Source of the DNA: an uncultured Eubacteriales bacterium
Lineage (GTDB): Bacteria > Bacillota > Clostridia > Lachnospirales > Lachnospiraceae
Direction: 5' to 3'
Assembly (NCBI GenBank): GCA_949284175.1
Contig: CASDVE010000001.1
Span: 213,499 to 277,498, forward strand
Length of the DNA: 64,000 nt
The notes below the pieces were generated by a model. It worked only from the letters and a program-made list of their open reading frames with translations. It did not search any database and was not told the DNA's origin. The position numbers and the translations under genes were made by a program. Shown here piece by piece: positions 1-8,475 of this stretch (positions are counted from its first letter, which is position 1; each line of letters begins with the position of its first letter).

Positions 1-423
1 TACATCTCTTATGTCTGATCCCAATAATATTTCCACCAAACTTTTTTACTATTCTGTCATAACTACGCTCAATTGGATTGCCTACAACACAAGAAAATTC
101 TATTTTACGAATGTTAAATCTGCAAAATATATCATCAATAACTTGAATTAAGTCTCTCCCAAATAAGAGCTTATTATTTGTAAAATTGATCGCACCAAAA
201 TTATTGGCAATTTCGTAAACTCTATCAATTTCATACGAAATCAAGCCAATTACATTTCTATTATCATCTAAAGATACAAAATGCCTAGAATTCCAATCAT
301 CTTGTGGGCACTCATAACTACTATGATATGATGAAGCATGATAAAATTTATATTTTTCATCATACCAAGTATTCATAATTTTTTCTTTTATCTCATTTTC
401 ATACTTATATGCTAAATCTAACA
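1..423 (-). CDS. GNAT-like phage acetyltransferase, C-terminus off the window
   Basis: The minus-strand frame is open from an ATG at 423 to the window edge (141 codons). It reads MLDLAYKYENEIKEK and contains SLDDNRNVIGLISYEID, followed by VVGNPIERSYDRIVKKFGG. That is the strand-4/helix-3 and terminal-helix layout of GNAT acyltransferases found in Lachnospiraceae phages. Its start overlaps the stop of the next gene upstream (418-738), so translation is probably coupled. The substrate is unknown. The acetyltransferase call is from pattern only. Confidence 0.6.
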
Positions 424-738
424 TCTCTCTTTCCTTTCCATAAACCTTTGAAATGCCATTTTAACTGAACCCTCGTTATTTCCACCACCCATATTGATAG
501 CAACTTGTCGCCAAGTCATACCGTCAATAAAACGAAAGCGAATAATTCTTCTAATATGGCTATCTTCTATTGAATTAACAAATATCTCAACTTGACTTGC
601 TACATCGATCAATTTTTCTTCCGCTTTAGACAATTGATTTCTGTAACGAATCAAAGACTGCTTCTTTCGCCTATATTCCGGTGTGGGAAACCCGCTAATC
701 TTGAAATGTTCTATTCCTCCCATACCACCAGATACCAC
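418..738 (-). CDS. Sigma-70 region-4-like phage regulator (DUF1492/ArpU type)
   Basis: A 106-aa protein from a GTG start preceded by AAGGAG. The N-terminal half is a basic helix. Residues ~60-100 read RRIIRFRFIDGMTWRQVAIN followed by GSVKMAFQRF, which is the region-4 helix-turn-helix layout of small phage late-gene activators (DUF1492/ArpU families). It would act as a transcription activator. It sits between a terminase fragment and the GNAT gene. An internal ATG at 723 is an alternative start. Confidence 0.6.
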   Translation of the reverse strand: MVSGGMGGIEHFKISGFPTPEYRRKKQSLIRYRNQLSKAEEKLIDVASQVEIFVNSIEDSHIRRIIRFRFIDGMTWRQVAINMGGGNNEGSVKMAFQRFMERKERC

Positions 739-753
739 GTCACCAACTGCTCC

Positions 754-954
754 TTACCATAACTTCTTTGAACCGCTTTTACCACGAGTAATTAAGTTGT
801 TATCTACGATACTCCACAAACGATTCAAACGCTCTGGATTCAGTACGTCCTCAATTCCTACAACGATATCATCGATCAGCATTAATCCTGAACAGTCACA
901 AGCACCATTCAGAGTACCATAAATAGATCGGCTTGTAATGGACTTATATTTCAT
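754..954 (-). pseudogene. Large terminase fragment (ATPase Walker B region)
   Basis: A 66-aa ORF with a good ribosome site (AAGAAGGAATATAAA-ATG). It contains TSRSIYGTLNGACDC, LMLIDDIVVGIEDVLNPERL and DNNLITRGKSG. This matches the Walker B and following segment of large terminase subunits, but Walker A and the nuclease domain are both missing. It is distinct from the complete terminase at 40.3-43.6 kb, so it is probably a remnant from another phage that is still able to be translated. Confidence 0.6.
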
Positions 955-969
955 TTTATATTCCTTCTT

Positions 970-1515
970 TCATTGTTCTAAATAATAATTTGTTTTATAC
1001 AACTTACGCCGTTCAACATCCAGTCTTTCTGCAATATCAGATTGTGTTATTAATGATTTCTTCTGATCTAAAGAGTAACAAATATATCCAATCCTACTAT
1101 AAAAATCTTTGTAATTAAATCCTAAATGCTTGAGTAATGCAATATGACTATACCACAATTCTGATAATTTTCTTTTCTGTAAACCACTCGCATTAAGACT
1201 TCTTTCAAATTTCTTATACAAGTAAATTTTCGTATTTGTGAAAATACGCCCATTACCTTTTGATTTAATATAAATTTCCAGTTCGCTCATAAGTGAAGCA
1301 GGAACCATAACCTTTCTATCTCTTTTTTTGAATTTATCTTCTATCGATATAGTTTGTTCATCAAAATTGAAATCCTTTGGTGTAAGGGCTAACAATTCAC
1401 CTACACGAATTCCACACCAATAAAGTATTTCAAAGGTCAGATAATCTTCTCGATTATTTACGGTCTCTATAAATCTTGAATATTCTTCTAATGTTAAATA
1501 GTTTTTGTTTTCCAT
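970..1515 (-). CDS. Tyrosine-recombinase-like protein without a full catalytic set
   Basis: 181 aa from the ATG at 1515 (GGAGG 5 nt upstream). FEILYWCGIRVGELLALTP matches the first catalytic-Arg segment of phage integrases. Where the HxxR box and the nucleophile Tyr should be, the protein reads LWYSHIALLKHLGF and IGYICYSLDQKK, so the usual LRHSH and GH...Y signatures are lost. The C-terminus ends in an unrelated helix-turn-helix-like stretch (ITQSDIAERLDVERRKLY). It is probably a DNA-binding derivative or a decayed integrase. Confidence 0.6.
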   Translation of the reverse strand: MENKNYLTLEEYSRFIETVNNREDYLTFEILYWCGIRVGELLALTPKDFNFDEQTISIEDKFKKRDRKVMVPASLMSELEIYIKSKGNGRIFTNTKIYLYKKFERSLNASGLQKRKLSELWYSHIALLKHLGFNYKDFYSRIGYICYSLDQKKSLITQSDIAERLDVERRKLYKTNYYLEQ

Positions 1516-1533
1516 ACTTACCTCCACTAAATA

Positions 1534-1638
1534 TTATCTTACATGGTCATACTCATCACGGTAAGGAAACATCCTTTCAAGATCTCTCAATCCTCTATCA
1601 TCAATATAAGTTTTTACAATCTTTCTCGTTTTGCTCAC
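1534..1638 (-). CDS. Small ORF, 34 aa, unrecognised
   Basis: A GTG-started frame (VSKTRKIVKTYIDDRGLRDL...) ends just before the recombinase-like gene. It is charged and has no motif. The ribosome site is too close to the start to be convincing. It is supported mainly by tight packing between its neighbours. Confidence 0.35.
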   Translation of the reverse strand: MSKTRKIVKTYIDDRGLRDLERMFPYRDEYDHVR

Positions 1639-1656
1639 TCCAATCAAAGTTATATT

Positions 1657-1746
1657 TTATTTTTGTCTATACTCTTTTAACAACGCTATATTCTTGTTCT
1701 GTATCGTGTTTATTCTATGCAATTCATATTCTAATTCTCTTAACAT
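1657..1746 (-). CDS. Small ORF, 29 aa, unrecognised
   Basis: ATG at 1746 with a strong site (AAAGGGGGATAAA-ATG). The peptide MLRELEYELHRINTIQNKNI is a predicted amphipathic helix. It lies 11 bases after the end of the next upstream gene (1758-2168), as expected for an operon member. Function unknown. Confidence 0.5.
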   Translation of the reverse strand: MLRELEYELHRINTIQNKNIALLKEYRQK

Positions 1747-1757
1747 TTTATCCCCCT

Positions 1758-2168
1758 TTACCAATTGCTAGTATTTGTGATATTTTTTCTTTGAAGACAA
1801 AGTCTACATTCTACTTCTGTAACCATTCCAATAGCAGTTGGTGTTAAAATATAACGTACTCCACATGCTTTTATTTTTTCATGCTTTTCAAAATGAGTTT
1901 CTATAAACTCTTTCGCTGCTTCCTTTTCTTGCTCATCCATAATATATAAGGAATTTCTTCTAATTTCGCATATTTCTTTCTCATATTTAGCAATTTCTTC
2001 GTCTTGAGAGTAAGTTTCTAACTTATCTCTCAACTCTTCATTCTCTTCTTCAATATCTCTAACATAATCCACCAGTGCTTTCAGTGATTCTTCAATTGGA
2101 TAAATATTAGAGAATTGAGTATTCCCGAACTCGTCTACAACAATTTTTGTTTTTTCTAAATTAAACAT
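1758..2168 (-). CDS. Hypothetical coiled-coil protein with C-terminal Cys pair
   Basis: 136 aa. Residues ~30-95 are strongly acidic/basic heptad-like (YVRDIEEENEELRDKLETY), followed by ECRLCLQRKN near the C-terminus, a possible half zinc site. Its ATG overlaps the stop of the Cys-rich gene upstream (TAATG), so translation is likely coupled. No family recognised. Confidence 0.6.
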   Translation of the reverse strand: MFNLEKTKIVVDEFGNTQFSNIYPIEESLKALVDYVRDIEEENEELRDKLETYSQDEEIAKYEKEICEIRRNSLYIMDEQEKEAAKEFIETHFEKHEKIKACGVRYILTPTAIGMVTEVECRLCLQRKNITNTSNW

Positions 2169-2341
2169 TATTCTACACTCTCCTTTTCTTTCTCGTTTCT
2201 TCTAACATTATCTTCTTCTAAAACACAAGCATAGATTCTATCAATACTAGGCATTATGCAACCCAAGTCTTCATTATAACAATCACATTTATAACATGGA
2301 CAAGGATTGAATTTTTCTGGGTACTCTTTACTTATCATCAT
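2168..2341 (-). CDS. Cys-rich small protein, 57 aa
   Basis: From the ATG at 2341, which overlaps the preceding stop as ATGA. The segment NPCPCYKCDCYNEDLGC has six cysteines within 17 residues and there is one more later, suggesting a zinc-binding fold. It is framed by coupled genes on both sides. Function unknown. Confidence 0.6.
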   Translation of the reverse strand: MMISKEYPEKFNPCPCYKCDCYNEDLGCIMPSIDRIYACVLEEDNVRRNEKEKESVE

Positions 2342-2493
2342 TTACCTATCTTCACTTTCTTAATTTTCTTGCATTTAGTACATCTAAAACCATATTCAAC
2401 ATCCTCATATCCTTGTTTTTCATTTCCATTGAAAATCCTATAGTCAAACTCCCAGTTGTGCTTGCAAAATAATTTTCTACCAAATAATTTCAT
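2338..2493 (-). CDS. Small zinc-ribbon-like protein, 51 aa
   Basis: ATG at 2493 after AGAGGAATTAA. It reads MKLFGRKLFCKHNWEFDYR and then FRCTKCKKIKKVKIGK. The C-x-H and C-x-x-C pairs suggest one zinc site, as in small phage zinc-ribbon proteins. Its stop overlaps the start of the next gene. Confidence 0.65.
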   Translation of the reverse strand: MKLFGRKLFCKHNWEFDYRIFNGNEKQGYEDVEYGFRCTKCKKIKKVKIGK

Positions 2494-2507
2494 TTAATTC
2501 CTCTTTC

Positions 2508-2834
2508 TTACAATATCCTCTCAATTCTAAGGACATAATATTTTTCCCCTGGTTCAGCTCCCCATTCCGCTTTTCCTTCTCCGATAGAAAGAAGGCAACG
2601 AGCTACTATTTCTGGGCTATCTTTTGAATAACCGTTTCTAAATGTAACGATTATTCCCTTCGAGCATTCTTTCTTTTTCAATGATTCTTTAATATCTTCG
2701 AACTTTGATTCGGTAAATCCAATTGCTTTTAAAAATCTTACATCCCAATATCTTTTTATTTCCCTATACTCCTCTTTCTTCTCTCCCCTGCTAATCATAT
2801 CAAACCATTTTTTCTTTATCGGCAAAATGAGCAT
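2508..2834 (-). CDS. ASCH domain protein
   Basis: 108 aa starting MLILPIKKKWFDMISRGEKK followed by EEYREIKRYW. This is the N-terminal signature of ASCH-domain proteins (PUA-like beta-barrel RNA/modified-base binders, some with amidohydrolase activity). The family's usual length (100-130 aa) is respected and the ribosome site is good (AGAGGTGATAAA). The ligand cannot be inferred. Confidence 0.85.
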   Translation of the reverse strand: MLILPIKKKWFDMISRGEKKEEYREIKRYWDVRFLKAIGFTESKFEDIKESLKKKECSKGIIVTFRNGYSKDSPEIVARCLLSIGEGKAEWGAEPGEKYYVLRIERIL

Positions 2835-2876
2835 TTTATCACCTCTTCTCTCCTAATCTACCTTTTGTTTAATGCT

Positions 2877-2897
2877 AGGGAGGGATTTCCCCTCCCC
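2877..2897 (-). terminator. GC-rich hairpin after the DUF2303 gene
   Basis: A perfect 7-bp inverted repeat, GGGAGGG/CCCTCCC, lies just downstream of the stop at 2910 on the minus strand. No U-run follows, so this is a weak or partial terminator. Confidence 0.4.
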
Positions 2898-2909
2898 ATA
2901 CAACAATTA

Positions 2910-3641
2910 TTATCCAATAATCGTAATATCTCCGTCTTCATCGTTCAACTCATCACGTAAGTATCGCTTAATTGCATTTACTGCTGTATATTTCCACAAA
3001 CCGCCATCTGCGGACACCAATTTAAAAGTTGGTTCCCCGGTTGTCCCCTCTTTAATACGAAATACGAACTTGCTTTCCGGCTGTTCTACTTCCAAAAATG
3101 TTCTGTATGGTGCAAGAACTACTGGATTAGGGACTAATACATCCTCCCTGCTCGCAATACCACGTTTAATAGTCGTTTTCTGAGTACATCCATCATCACC
3201 ATAGTTCGATGTTGCTTTATTTTCCACGTTACCAGCTACTTTCAAAATCAATTCTGTTTCCTCACTTTGAACAAAAGCGGTCTGCATATTGATAACGAAA
3301 TCTTCTTGACTGTAATATCTATCAAACTCAAAACCATTTGGATTCGTTGTGACTTCAAACAACACCTCTCTATCTCGCTCTTGCAACAGTCCTGAAAGTA
3401 ACCTCACTTTTGTTGGACTAACTACATGAAGAATCATTGTACTTCTCAATTCTTCTTTTCTGCCTTTTATGTAATCAATTAACGATGTAAGACTAGAAGC
3501 AGTCAGTGGTTCCGCCTTATCTTCTTGTCCATAACGCTGTAAATCTTTTGTACAGTATGTTTTCCCTGCAATTTCTAACACTTCTGGTTTCGCTGTTTCT
3601 TCTCCTAAACCTACTAAATAACTAATTGCTTTTTGTAACAT
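2910..3641 (-). CDS. DUF2303 (YfdQ-like) phage protein
   Basis: 243 aa. Family-typical blocks appear in order: VVSPTKVRLLS (~88), FEFDRYYSQEDFVINMQTAF (~123), NYGDDGCTQKTTIKRG (~155), VPNPVVLAPYRTFLEVEQPE (~182), FVFRIKEG (~205) and SADGGLWKYTAVNAIKRYL (~220). DUF2303 genes are common in the early regions of temperate phages. The function is unknown but a link to recombination or replication genes is frequent. It is followed closely by the partner family at 3655-4083. Confidence 0.8.
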   Translation of the reverse strand: MLQKAISYLVGLGEETAKPEVLEIAGKTYCTKDLQRYGQEDKAEPLTASSLTSLIDYIKGRKEELRSTMILHVVSPTKVRLLSGLLQERDREVLFEVTTNPNGFEFDRYYSQEDFVINMQTAFVQSEETELILKVAGNVENKATSNYGDDGCTQKTTIKRGIASREDVLVPNPVVLAPYRTFLEVEQPESKFVFRIKEGTTGEPTFKLVSADGGLWKYTAVNAIKRYLRDELNDEDGDITIIG

Positions 3642-3654
3642 CTCTTTTTCCTCC

Positions 3655-4083
3655 TTATGCTTGTTTACTTCTTAAATCCACTACTTTCCCAGTATTTTCT
3701 TCACTTTCAAAAATTTCCCCTGTTTCCGGATCAAAAGCTCTTGTTTCCTTTTCTTCTTCCTGCTTTAAATCTCCAATTGACATTTGTCCAGGAATCTGCT
3801 TCCCTACCTCAACACATTCAACTTCTCCTGTCTCTAGGTTAATTCCCATATTCATGGCGGTGGACACAGAAAGAGTTGGTGCTAACGTTGCCTTTGTTTC
3901 AATATTGGTTAACACAAGATCCCTTTCATCATTCGGTTTAAATGTAATCGTTGCCACGATTTTTCTTGTTTTCTTAGGATCTGTGTTCGGATCTTGAATG
4001 TTACTGGCCACTTGAGCAAGTGCTCTATTAATCTGTTGGCTTAATGCTCCTTGAGCGAATTTTTCTAAATCTTGATGTTGCAT
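3655..4083 (-). CDS. Phage 'replication terminator protein' family
   Basis: 142 aa. The N-terminal ~90 residues (FAQGALSQQINRALAQVASN, IQDPNTDPKKTRKIVATITF, TKATLAPTL) match the small family that databases label 'replication terminator protein' in Firmicute phages, regularly paired with DUF2303. The acidic C-terminal tail (FDPETGEIFESEENTG) is longer than usual. The family name is historical and the real role is not established. Confidence 0.7.
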   Translation of the reverse strand: MQHQDLEKFAQGALSQQINRALAQVASNIQDPNTDPKKTRKIVATITFKPNDERDLVLTNIETKATLAPTLSVSTAMNMGINLETGEVECVEVGKQIPGQMSIGDLKQEEEKETRAFDPETGEIFESEENTGKVVDLRSKQA

Positions 4084-4169
4084 AATAGTTCTCCTTTCTT
4101 ATCTCCCTCTGACAGCCTTTTACAACTGCCAGAGGTAATACACCATAGCTTTTAATGTGTGATATATAA

Positions 4170-4403
4170 CTAACTGTCCTTTCCGACAGGTGGTGCCAAA
4201 CTTACAAAGATTTTTACTTCACCAGTATCTTGTGCTGTTATTAACTCTACCTCTCTCTGCCTAACATTCTCCCATAGTTCCATCCCGTTTCTTTTGTTCT
4301 GATACCACAAACTTGACATAAACATCACCGCTCCATTATATACTTCTGCAATTTCAAAGCGTGTTCCTTTATCTAAGAGTTGTACCAACTCTTCTACTGT
4401 CAT
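4170..4403 (-). CDS. Hypothetical protein, 77 aa
   Basis: MTVEELVQLLDKGTRFEIAE... overlaps the end of the upstream Cys-rich gene by 35 bases in another frame. No motif recognised. Tight overlap and codon use like its neighbours support it as real. Confidence 0.6.
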   Translation of the reverse strand: MTVEELVQLLDKGTRFEIAEVYNGAVMFMSSLWYQNKRNGMELWENVRQREVELITAQDTGEVKIFVSLAPPVGKDS

Positions 4404-4587
4404 TTTCTTTTTCTTCTTTTACTTCTTCTACTTCACGATCCCAGCACTTTTCACAAGTCACTGGCGGAGTACAACAATAAGGTTTTCCTGCGTATCCATA
4501 ATCATATGGACAACTCACACATCCTCCTGGTGCATTTTCACTTATTGCACTAGGATGATTTATTTTTAATTTTTCTCTACAAGTCAT
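4369..4587 (-). CDS. Cys-rich zinc-binding phage protein
   Basis: 72 aa, MTCREKLKINHPSAISE followed by GGCVSCPYDYGYAGKPYCC and TCEKCWDRE. The C..CP..YGY and C.KCWDRE signature is widespread in Lachnospiraceae phages as an uncharacterised small zinc protein. It is part of the small-gene cluster before the recombinase. Confidence 0.75.
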   Translation of the reverse strand: MTCREKLKINHPSAISENAPGGCVSCPYDYGYAGKPYCCTPPVTCEKCWDREVEEVKEEKENDSRRVGTTLR

Positions 4588-4637
4588 AATCTTCTTTTCT
4601 CTCCTAAATTTTTATCCAACATTTTTTATTTAGATAT

Positions 4638-5009
4638 CTACCTCTCCACTGGTTCTAATGTAATTTTGTAACACCTTGCATCATATAGGTATACCAATTT
4701 CCCAAAATAATCTTCTTTTTCAAGTGTTACTACATAGCTACCATTAGAGAGTGTCACGGATGCTATTTCTTCCTCAAATTCCTTTTCTATAAACCATCCT
4801 CCAAAACCATCTGTCAACCATACTGTTACTTTTGTTCTAGGTCTTTTCATTAAAATCGCACCATCTTTTTCATCTTCTAAAAAAAGCTTTTTGATTTTTC
4901 TTTCTATTATATTCTCTTCTCGCACTGTATAATTTTCATCATCCTTTTCTATAATTTCTAGATTTTTCCCTCTTCCAAAATCAATAATATCTCCAATTTT
5001 AAATTCCAT
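4638..5009 (-). CDS. Hypothetical protein, 123 aa
   Basis: I start it at the ATG at 5009 (MEFKIGDIIDFGRGKN), because AAAGGAG lies 7 nt upstream. The same frame stays open to 5153, but that upstream segment looks like a separate older gene (see next entry). Beta-rich and charged. No family recognised. Confidence 0.6.
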   Translation of the reverse strand: MEFKIGDIIDFGRGKNLEIIEKDDENYTVREENIIERKIKKLFLEDEKDGAILMKRPRTKVTVWLTDGFGGWFIEKEFEEEIASVTLSNGSYVVTLEKEDYFGKLVYLYDARCYKITLEPVER

Positions 5010-5153
5010 CATCATTCTCCTTTCATAATAATTTTTATTGTATAAAAAATGTTTCTTAGGTATCCCCACATAGCCACACCTATGTCCAAGACTCGTAAAT
5101 AAAATCACACACTTATATCTTTTATATCTAAACTCTTTTTCTTTATATACCAT
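5010..5153 (-). pseudogene. Truncated N-terminus of a GHRCGYVGIP-type phage protein
   Basis: The segment MVYKEKEFRYKRYKCVILFT continuing into SLGHRCGYVGIPKKHFLYNKNY is the characteristic N-terminus of a common small phage protein. It normally continues with its own C-terminal domain. Here it runs in frame into an unrelated protein that has its own ribosome site. This indicates a deletion fusion, or a 44-aa remnant translated as an extension. Confidence 0.5.
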
Positions 5154-5173
5154 TTTTTAATTCTCCTTCTTTT

Positions 5174-5401
5174 TTAATAAGTCATTAAAACTTTTCCATC
5201 TGCATCTATAACTTCATATTGCCAATTACTTTGATCCGCTCTTGGAAGTTGGGTTGGATAAATACCACCACATCTTTTTCTACAGAACTTACAGCATTCA
5301 TTAAGATTCTTTGTATACAACTTTGTATTTGTATCGCCATCGTTAGGATGCTTGCATGATACTTTTCCTTTGAAAACACTAAAATATCCACATTTACTCA
5401 T
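5174..5401 (-). CDS. Cys-rich small protein, 75 aa
   Basis: Start set at the ATG at 5401 (MSKCGYFSVFKGKVSCKHPN) because AAAAAAGGAGAAATC precedes it. The frame is open further upstream to 5458 but has no ribosome site there. Cysteines at C4, C16 and in NECCKFCRKRCGG suggest a zinc-binding fold. It is adjacent to the recombinase gene. Confidence 0.6.
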   Translation of the reverse strand: MSKCGYFSVFKGKVSCKHPNDGDTNTKLYTKNLNECCKFCRKRCGGIYPTQLPRADQSNWQYEVIDADGKVLMTY

Positions 5402-5454
5402 GATTTCTCCTTTTTTTAATTTATCAATCTTATTATTTATTTTAGTGTTAATAG

Positions 5455-6432
5455 TCATATTTCAAGATTTTGAGCAATCTTATTAATAACATTAATCTTC
5501 TTATCTTCTCTTGTTTTTATATATCTCTTAGTTGCCTCTACGGAACTTTGTCCTAACACTTCTGCAACTAAATATATATCACCTGTTTCTTGATAAAGCA
5601 TAGTACCATATGTACTTCTTGCCTTATGTGGAGTAACTTTTTTGTCAATCCCTTTTGTATATTTTTTAAATATTGCTTGTATTGCTCTGACCCCCAAACG
5701 CTTCCACGATTTATTATACTTAGTTACAAACAGTGCATCCACGTCATCTGCCCAACATCCCATGATTTCTTTCCTTTCTCTTATCCAGTCCTCTAATACA
5801 TCTTTTGTATTTGATGAAATATTAATAGTTCTTTTTTTATTTAGTTTTTCTACTACCATTATTTTGTGATTTTGGAGATCAATATCTTGTAAATTGATTT
5901 CATCTGCTGCTGAAACACGTAGTCCAGTAGTAAACAAAAGATAAATAAGACAATAATCTCTTTTTGATTGCCATGTATTTTTGGCATTTCTAATATTATT
6001 CCAAATGACCTTCATTTCTTCTGCATTAAGTGATATAACTTCTTTTTCACTATTATCTTTCATTCTTCTTCCATAAGAATCTATTGGATTTTCAGAAATA
6101 ATTTTATTCCTCTTTAGGAACTTGAAAAAAGTATTTAAAGTAACTATTTTTCGTTGTAAAGTAGAAACTTCCAACTCCCTTCTTCGCTGTACCCAGTCCA
6201 TATATTGATGAACATTTTCTGCTGTTACAAGTTTTGCTTGGTCCTCATCAAAAATTTCAATGCTTTCTTCTTCGTACCAGTTGATAAATTCCATAACAAC
6301 TGATACATATTGCTTTTTACTATTTGGAGTACACATATCTAAGGAATAGTAGAATCTTAAAACTAAATTATTTGTAATTCTATTGAGCGTTTGCTGCTCA
6401 ATCTGCCTCTCATGTTCTCTTCTTCCTTCCAT
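5455..6432 (-). CDS. Tyrosine recombinase/integrase
   Basis: 325 aa, full length for XerC/D-type recombinases. The SAM-like core-binding domain spans ~20-115. Catalytic residues are visible: R172 (TTGLRVS), Lys near 195-200 (EKLNKKRTI), H269-x-x-R272 (PHKARSTYG), Q295 where His/Trp is usual (VLGQSSV) and nucleophile Y304 (TKRYI). It would integrate the phage or resolve plasmid multimers. The plasmid-type replication and partition genes nearby make dimer resolution an attractive alternative to integration. Confidence 0.9.
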   Translation of the reverse strand: MEGRREHERQIEQQTLNRITNNLVLRFYYSLDMCTPNSKKQYVSVVMEFINWYEEESIEIFDEDQAKLVTAENVHQYMDWVQRRRELEVSTLQRKIVTLNTFFKFLKRNKIISENPIDSYGRRMKDNSEKEVISLNAEEMKVIWNNIRNAKNTWQSKRDYCLIYLLFTTGLRVSAADEINLQDIDLQNHKIMVVEKLNKKRTINISSNTKDVLEDWIRERKEIMGCWADDVDALFVTKYNKSWKRLGVRAIQAIFKKYTKGIDKKVTPHKARSTYGTMLYQETGDIYLVAEVLGQSSVEATKRYIKTREDKKINVINKIAQNLEI

Positions 6433-6704
6433 CAGAATCTCACTCCTTTCAAATCAGAAAATCGGATTTCATGTATTCTTATCATTTTACATATATTTTG
6501 AAAATTTTTTTTAGTTAATTCAATTTCCATTTTTTGTTGAATTTCATTATCAATCTTCATCAATGATTTTTTTCTCTCAATGTTAAGAATATCATTTAAT
6601 TCATCTTCTTTCAATATTTTTTTTAGTTTTATTGATATTCTTCTTAATTCCTCTTTTGAGCTCATGTTAAATTCAGCTTTCTTAGCATATTTTATTAAAT
6701 ACAT
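6432..6704 (-). CDS. Hypothetical helical protein, 90 aa
   Basis: ATG at 6704 with GGAGG 8 nt upstream, directly after the replication initiator stop. Its stop touches the recombinase start. Lys/Glu-rich helices (RRISIKLKKILKEDELNDIL). The position between RepA and recombinase suggests a replication or maintenance role (inference). Confidence 0.6.
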   Translation of the reverse strand: MYLIKYAKKAEFNMSSKEELRRISIKLKKILKEDELNDILNIERKKSLMKIDNEIQQKMEIELTKKNFQNICKMIRIHEIRFSDLKGVRF

Positions 6705-7775
6705 CTATTCATCCTCCCAGTTATTATATTTATATGAGGTGTTGAAGAAATTTCGACTCTTTACACCACCTGTAATTTTTTGGTTATAAAGCAAAGTTAT
6801 AATCCACGCCTTTAAATTTTTAATAGGCTTTTCATATTTTTCAATTGTCCAAATTACTTCTTGTACATCCAAACAGTCCAGTTTTCTAAACGTACTTTTA
6901 ACAACAGAAGCATTCTTCTGTTCTTTGTTAACTCTAATAAATTCTTCTGGACTCATTAAAACATCGCACATAACATTTTTAATGTTCTCTAGGATCTTTT
7001 CGTCCATAAATCTTTCATGAAGTATATCATATTCTATCTGCTGTTCCACCTCCTTCTCAATTCGTTCTAACTCATTCACTTCTTCATTCTTCTTAGATTG
7101 ATCTGAATGATTTGTATTGTAATCTTTAGTATTGTAATCTATGTATTTGTCTGGACATTCTTGTCCATAGGGTATAGACGAATTTGTCCATAGGGTATGG
7201 ACATTTTTGTCCATAGGGGTATCTGATGTGGATAACTTTGTGGACAACTTATCTAATGTATCTTCTCCCTTAGAATCCTCTTCTTTAAATTTCCCATCTT
7301 CTTGCTTATTTTCCTTTACGTTCTCATTCTCTTTTGTAAATGGAAATGTGATTTTTTTTAGTTCTTCTACGTTAAGTTCAATATACATAACGTTATTAAG
7401 AACCTTACCATTTACATCAAGTTTCCTAAAGATTCGCTTTATAATTTTCTTACCTTCCAAAAAAGCAAGCGCTCTTTGTCCCTCTTTTTCGCTAATTCCA
7501 AACATGTCAGAGAAATACTTATAATTTCTCTGTAACAAATCTGCCTTAAATTTTTTTTTGTATCCAATAAATTGTCCTGTCTGCTCATCCCTTTTTTCTT
7601 CTGGTCTATACCAATAAACAATATCCGATAAAATAACAATTGCATGTAGGTATGGTTTATTGGTTTTTTCTTTTTTTAGTGTTTTATACCATATATGAGG
7701 AGTAATATTCCCCATTATAGAGATTGTGGATAACTTATCTACAATCTCATTCCCTGTACTTAAACTAAAATTCAT
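6705..7775 (-). CDS. Plasmid-type replication initiator (RepA/DUF6017-like)
   Basis: 356 aa. The N-terminal winged-helix part has ILSDIVYWYRPEEKRDEQTG, GYKKKFKADLLQRNYKYFSD and an ALAFLEGKKIIKR helix, as in RepA_N/DUF6017 initiators of Firmicute plasmids and ICEs. A linker with DKNVHTLWTNSSIPYGQ follows. The C-terminal DUF6017-like domain is EYDILHERFMDEKILENI, then VVKSTFRKLDCLDVQEVI and LKAWIITLLYNQ. It would open the origin and recruit host helicase. Its presence with TubZR implies a plasmid prophage state. Confidence 0.75.
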   Translation of the reverse strand: MNFSLSTGNEIVDKLSTISIMGNITPHIWYKTLKKEKTNKPYLHAIVILSDIVYWYRPEEKRDEQTGQFIGYKKKFKADLLQRNYKYFSDMFGISEKEGQRALAFLEGKKIIKRIFRKLDVNGKVLNNVMYIELNVEELKKITFPFTKENENVKENKQEDGKFKEEDSKGEDTLDKLSTKLSTSDTPMDKNVHTLWTNSSIPYGQECPDKYIDYNTKDYNTNHSDQSKKNEEVNELERIEKEVEQQIEYDILHERFMDEKILENIKNVMCDVLMSPEEFIRVNKEQKNASVVKSTFRKLDCLDVQEVIWTIEKYEKPIKNLKAWIITLLYNQKITGGVKSRNFFNTSYKYNNWEDE

Positions 7776-7822
7776 TTTACTCCTCCTATTACTAAAAAAT
7801 AATAAGAGGAAGAATCCTCTTA

Positions 7823-8431
7823 TTATTTTTTTACTACTTCCTTTTCATCGGACTGCGGATTATACACAGGATCAACTAACTCTCCATGTATATAAACATT
7901 TAAATCTGAAACAGCTTCTGATAACTCCTTGGAAAATGTTCCAGAATCAGAAAAATGATGATCTTTCAAAAAATATCTTAGAATAATATCTAATCTATTC
8001 TTTTCATCTTCTATGAAGTAGACATTGTCTCGGTGCCAATTATCTGTAATTAACTTATATAAATCAATGTCCACATTATATTTTTTTGGGATGCTCATCA
8101 CTATGTCATTACCACATTGAGAATATTGTTTATTTCTTATAATAGACCCCACAGTTGCAATCCATTTATTTCCATTTTTTTCACAAAGAATTTTCTGTTC
8201 TTTGGGTAAAGAATACAAACTATATCTATATTCTTCTCTTCTGACTTTTTGTTCTTCTACTACATCATTGTATTTTCCTTGGTCCACTCTTGCATCCTTT
8301 ATGCAATTTTTAATTAAAGAAAAAATATAAATAAGGAATATAGCCAATATTGATGCAAATGATCCATTGAACATACAAAACAAACATAACAGAATGAATA
8401 TTATGATTTTTTTCAAGGCTGTATCACTCAT
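7823..8431 (-). CDS. Membrane-anchored hypothetical protein beside tubZ
   Basis: Start at the ATG at 8431 (MSDTALKK) with GGAGG 5 nt upstream, giving 202 aa. Residues ~8-40 form one long or two short membrane helices (IIIFILLCLFCMFNG, ILAIFLIYIFSLI), followed by a soluble C-terminal domain. It is in the tubRZ operon, where third genes such as tubY occur in other systems. I see no TubY similarity. Confidence 0.6.
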   Translation of the reverse strand: MSDTALKKIIIFILLCLFCMFNGSFASILAIFLIYIFSLIKNCIKDARVDQGKYNDVVEEQKVRREEYRYSLYSLPKEQKILCEKNGNKWIATVGSIIRNKQYSQCGNDIVMSIPKKYNVDIDLYKLITDNWHRDNVYFIEDEKNRLDIILRYFLKDHHFSDSGTFSKELSEAVSDLNVYIHGELVDPVYNPQSDEKEVVKK

Positions 8432-8475
8432 CTTTTCCTCCATTATACACATGAAATATTTTTTTTACAATTATT

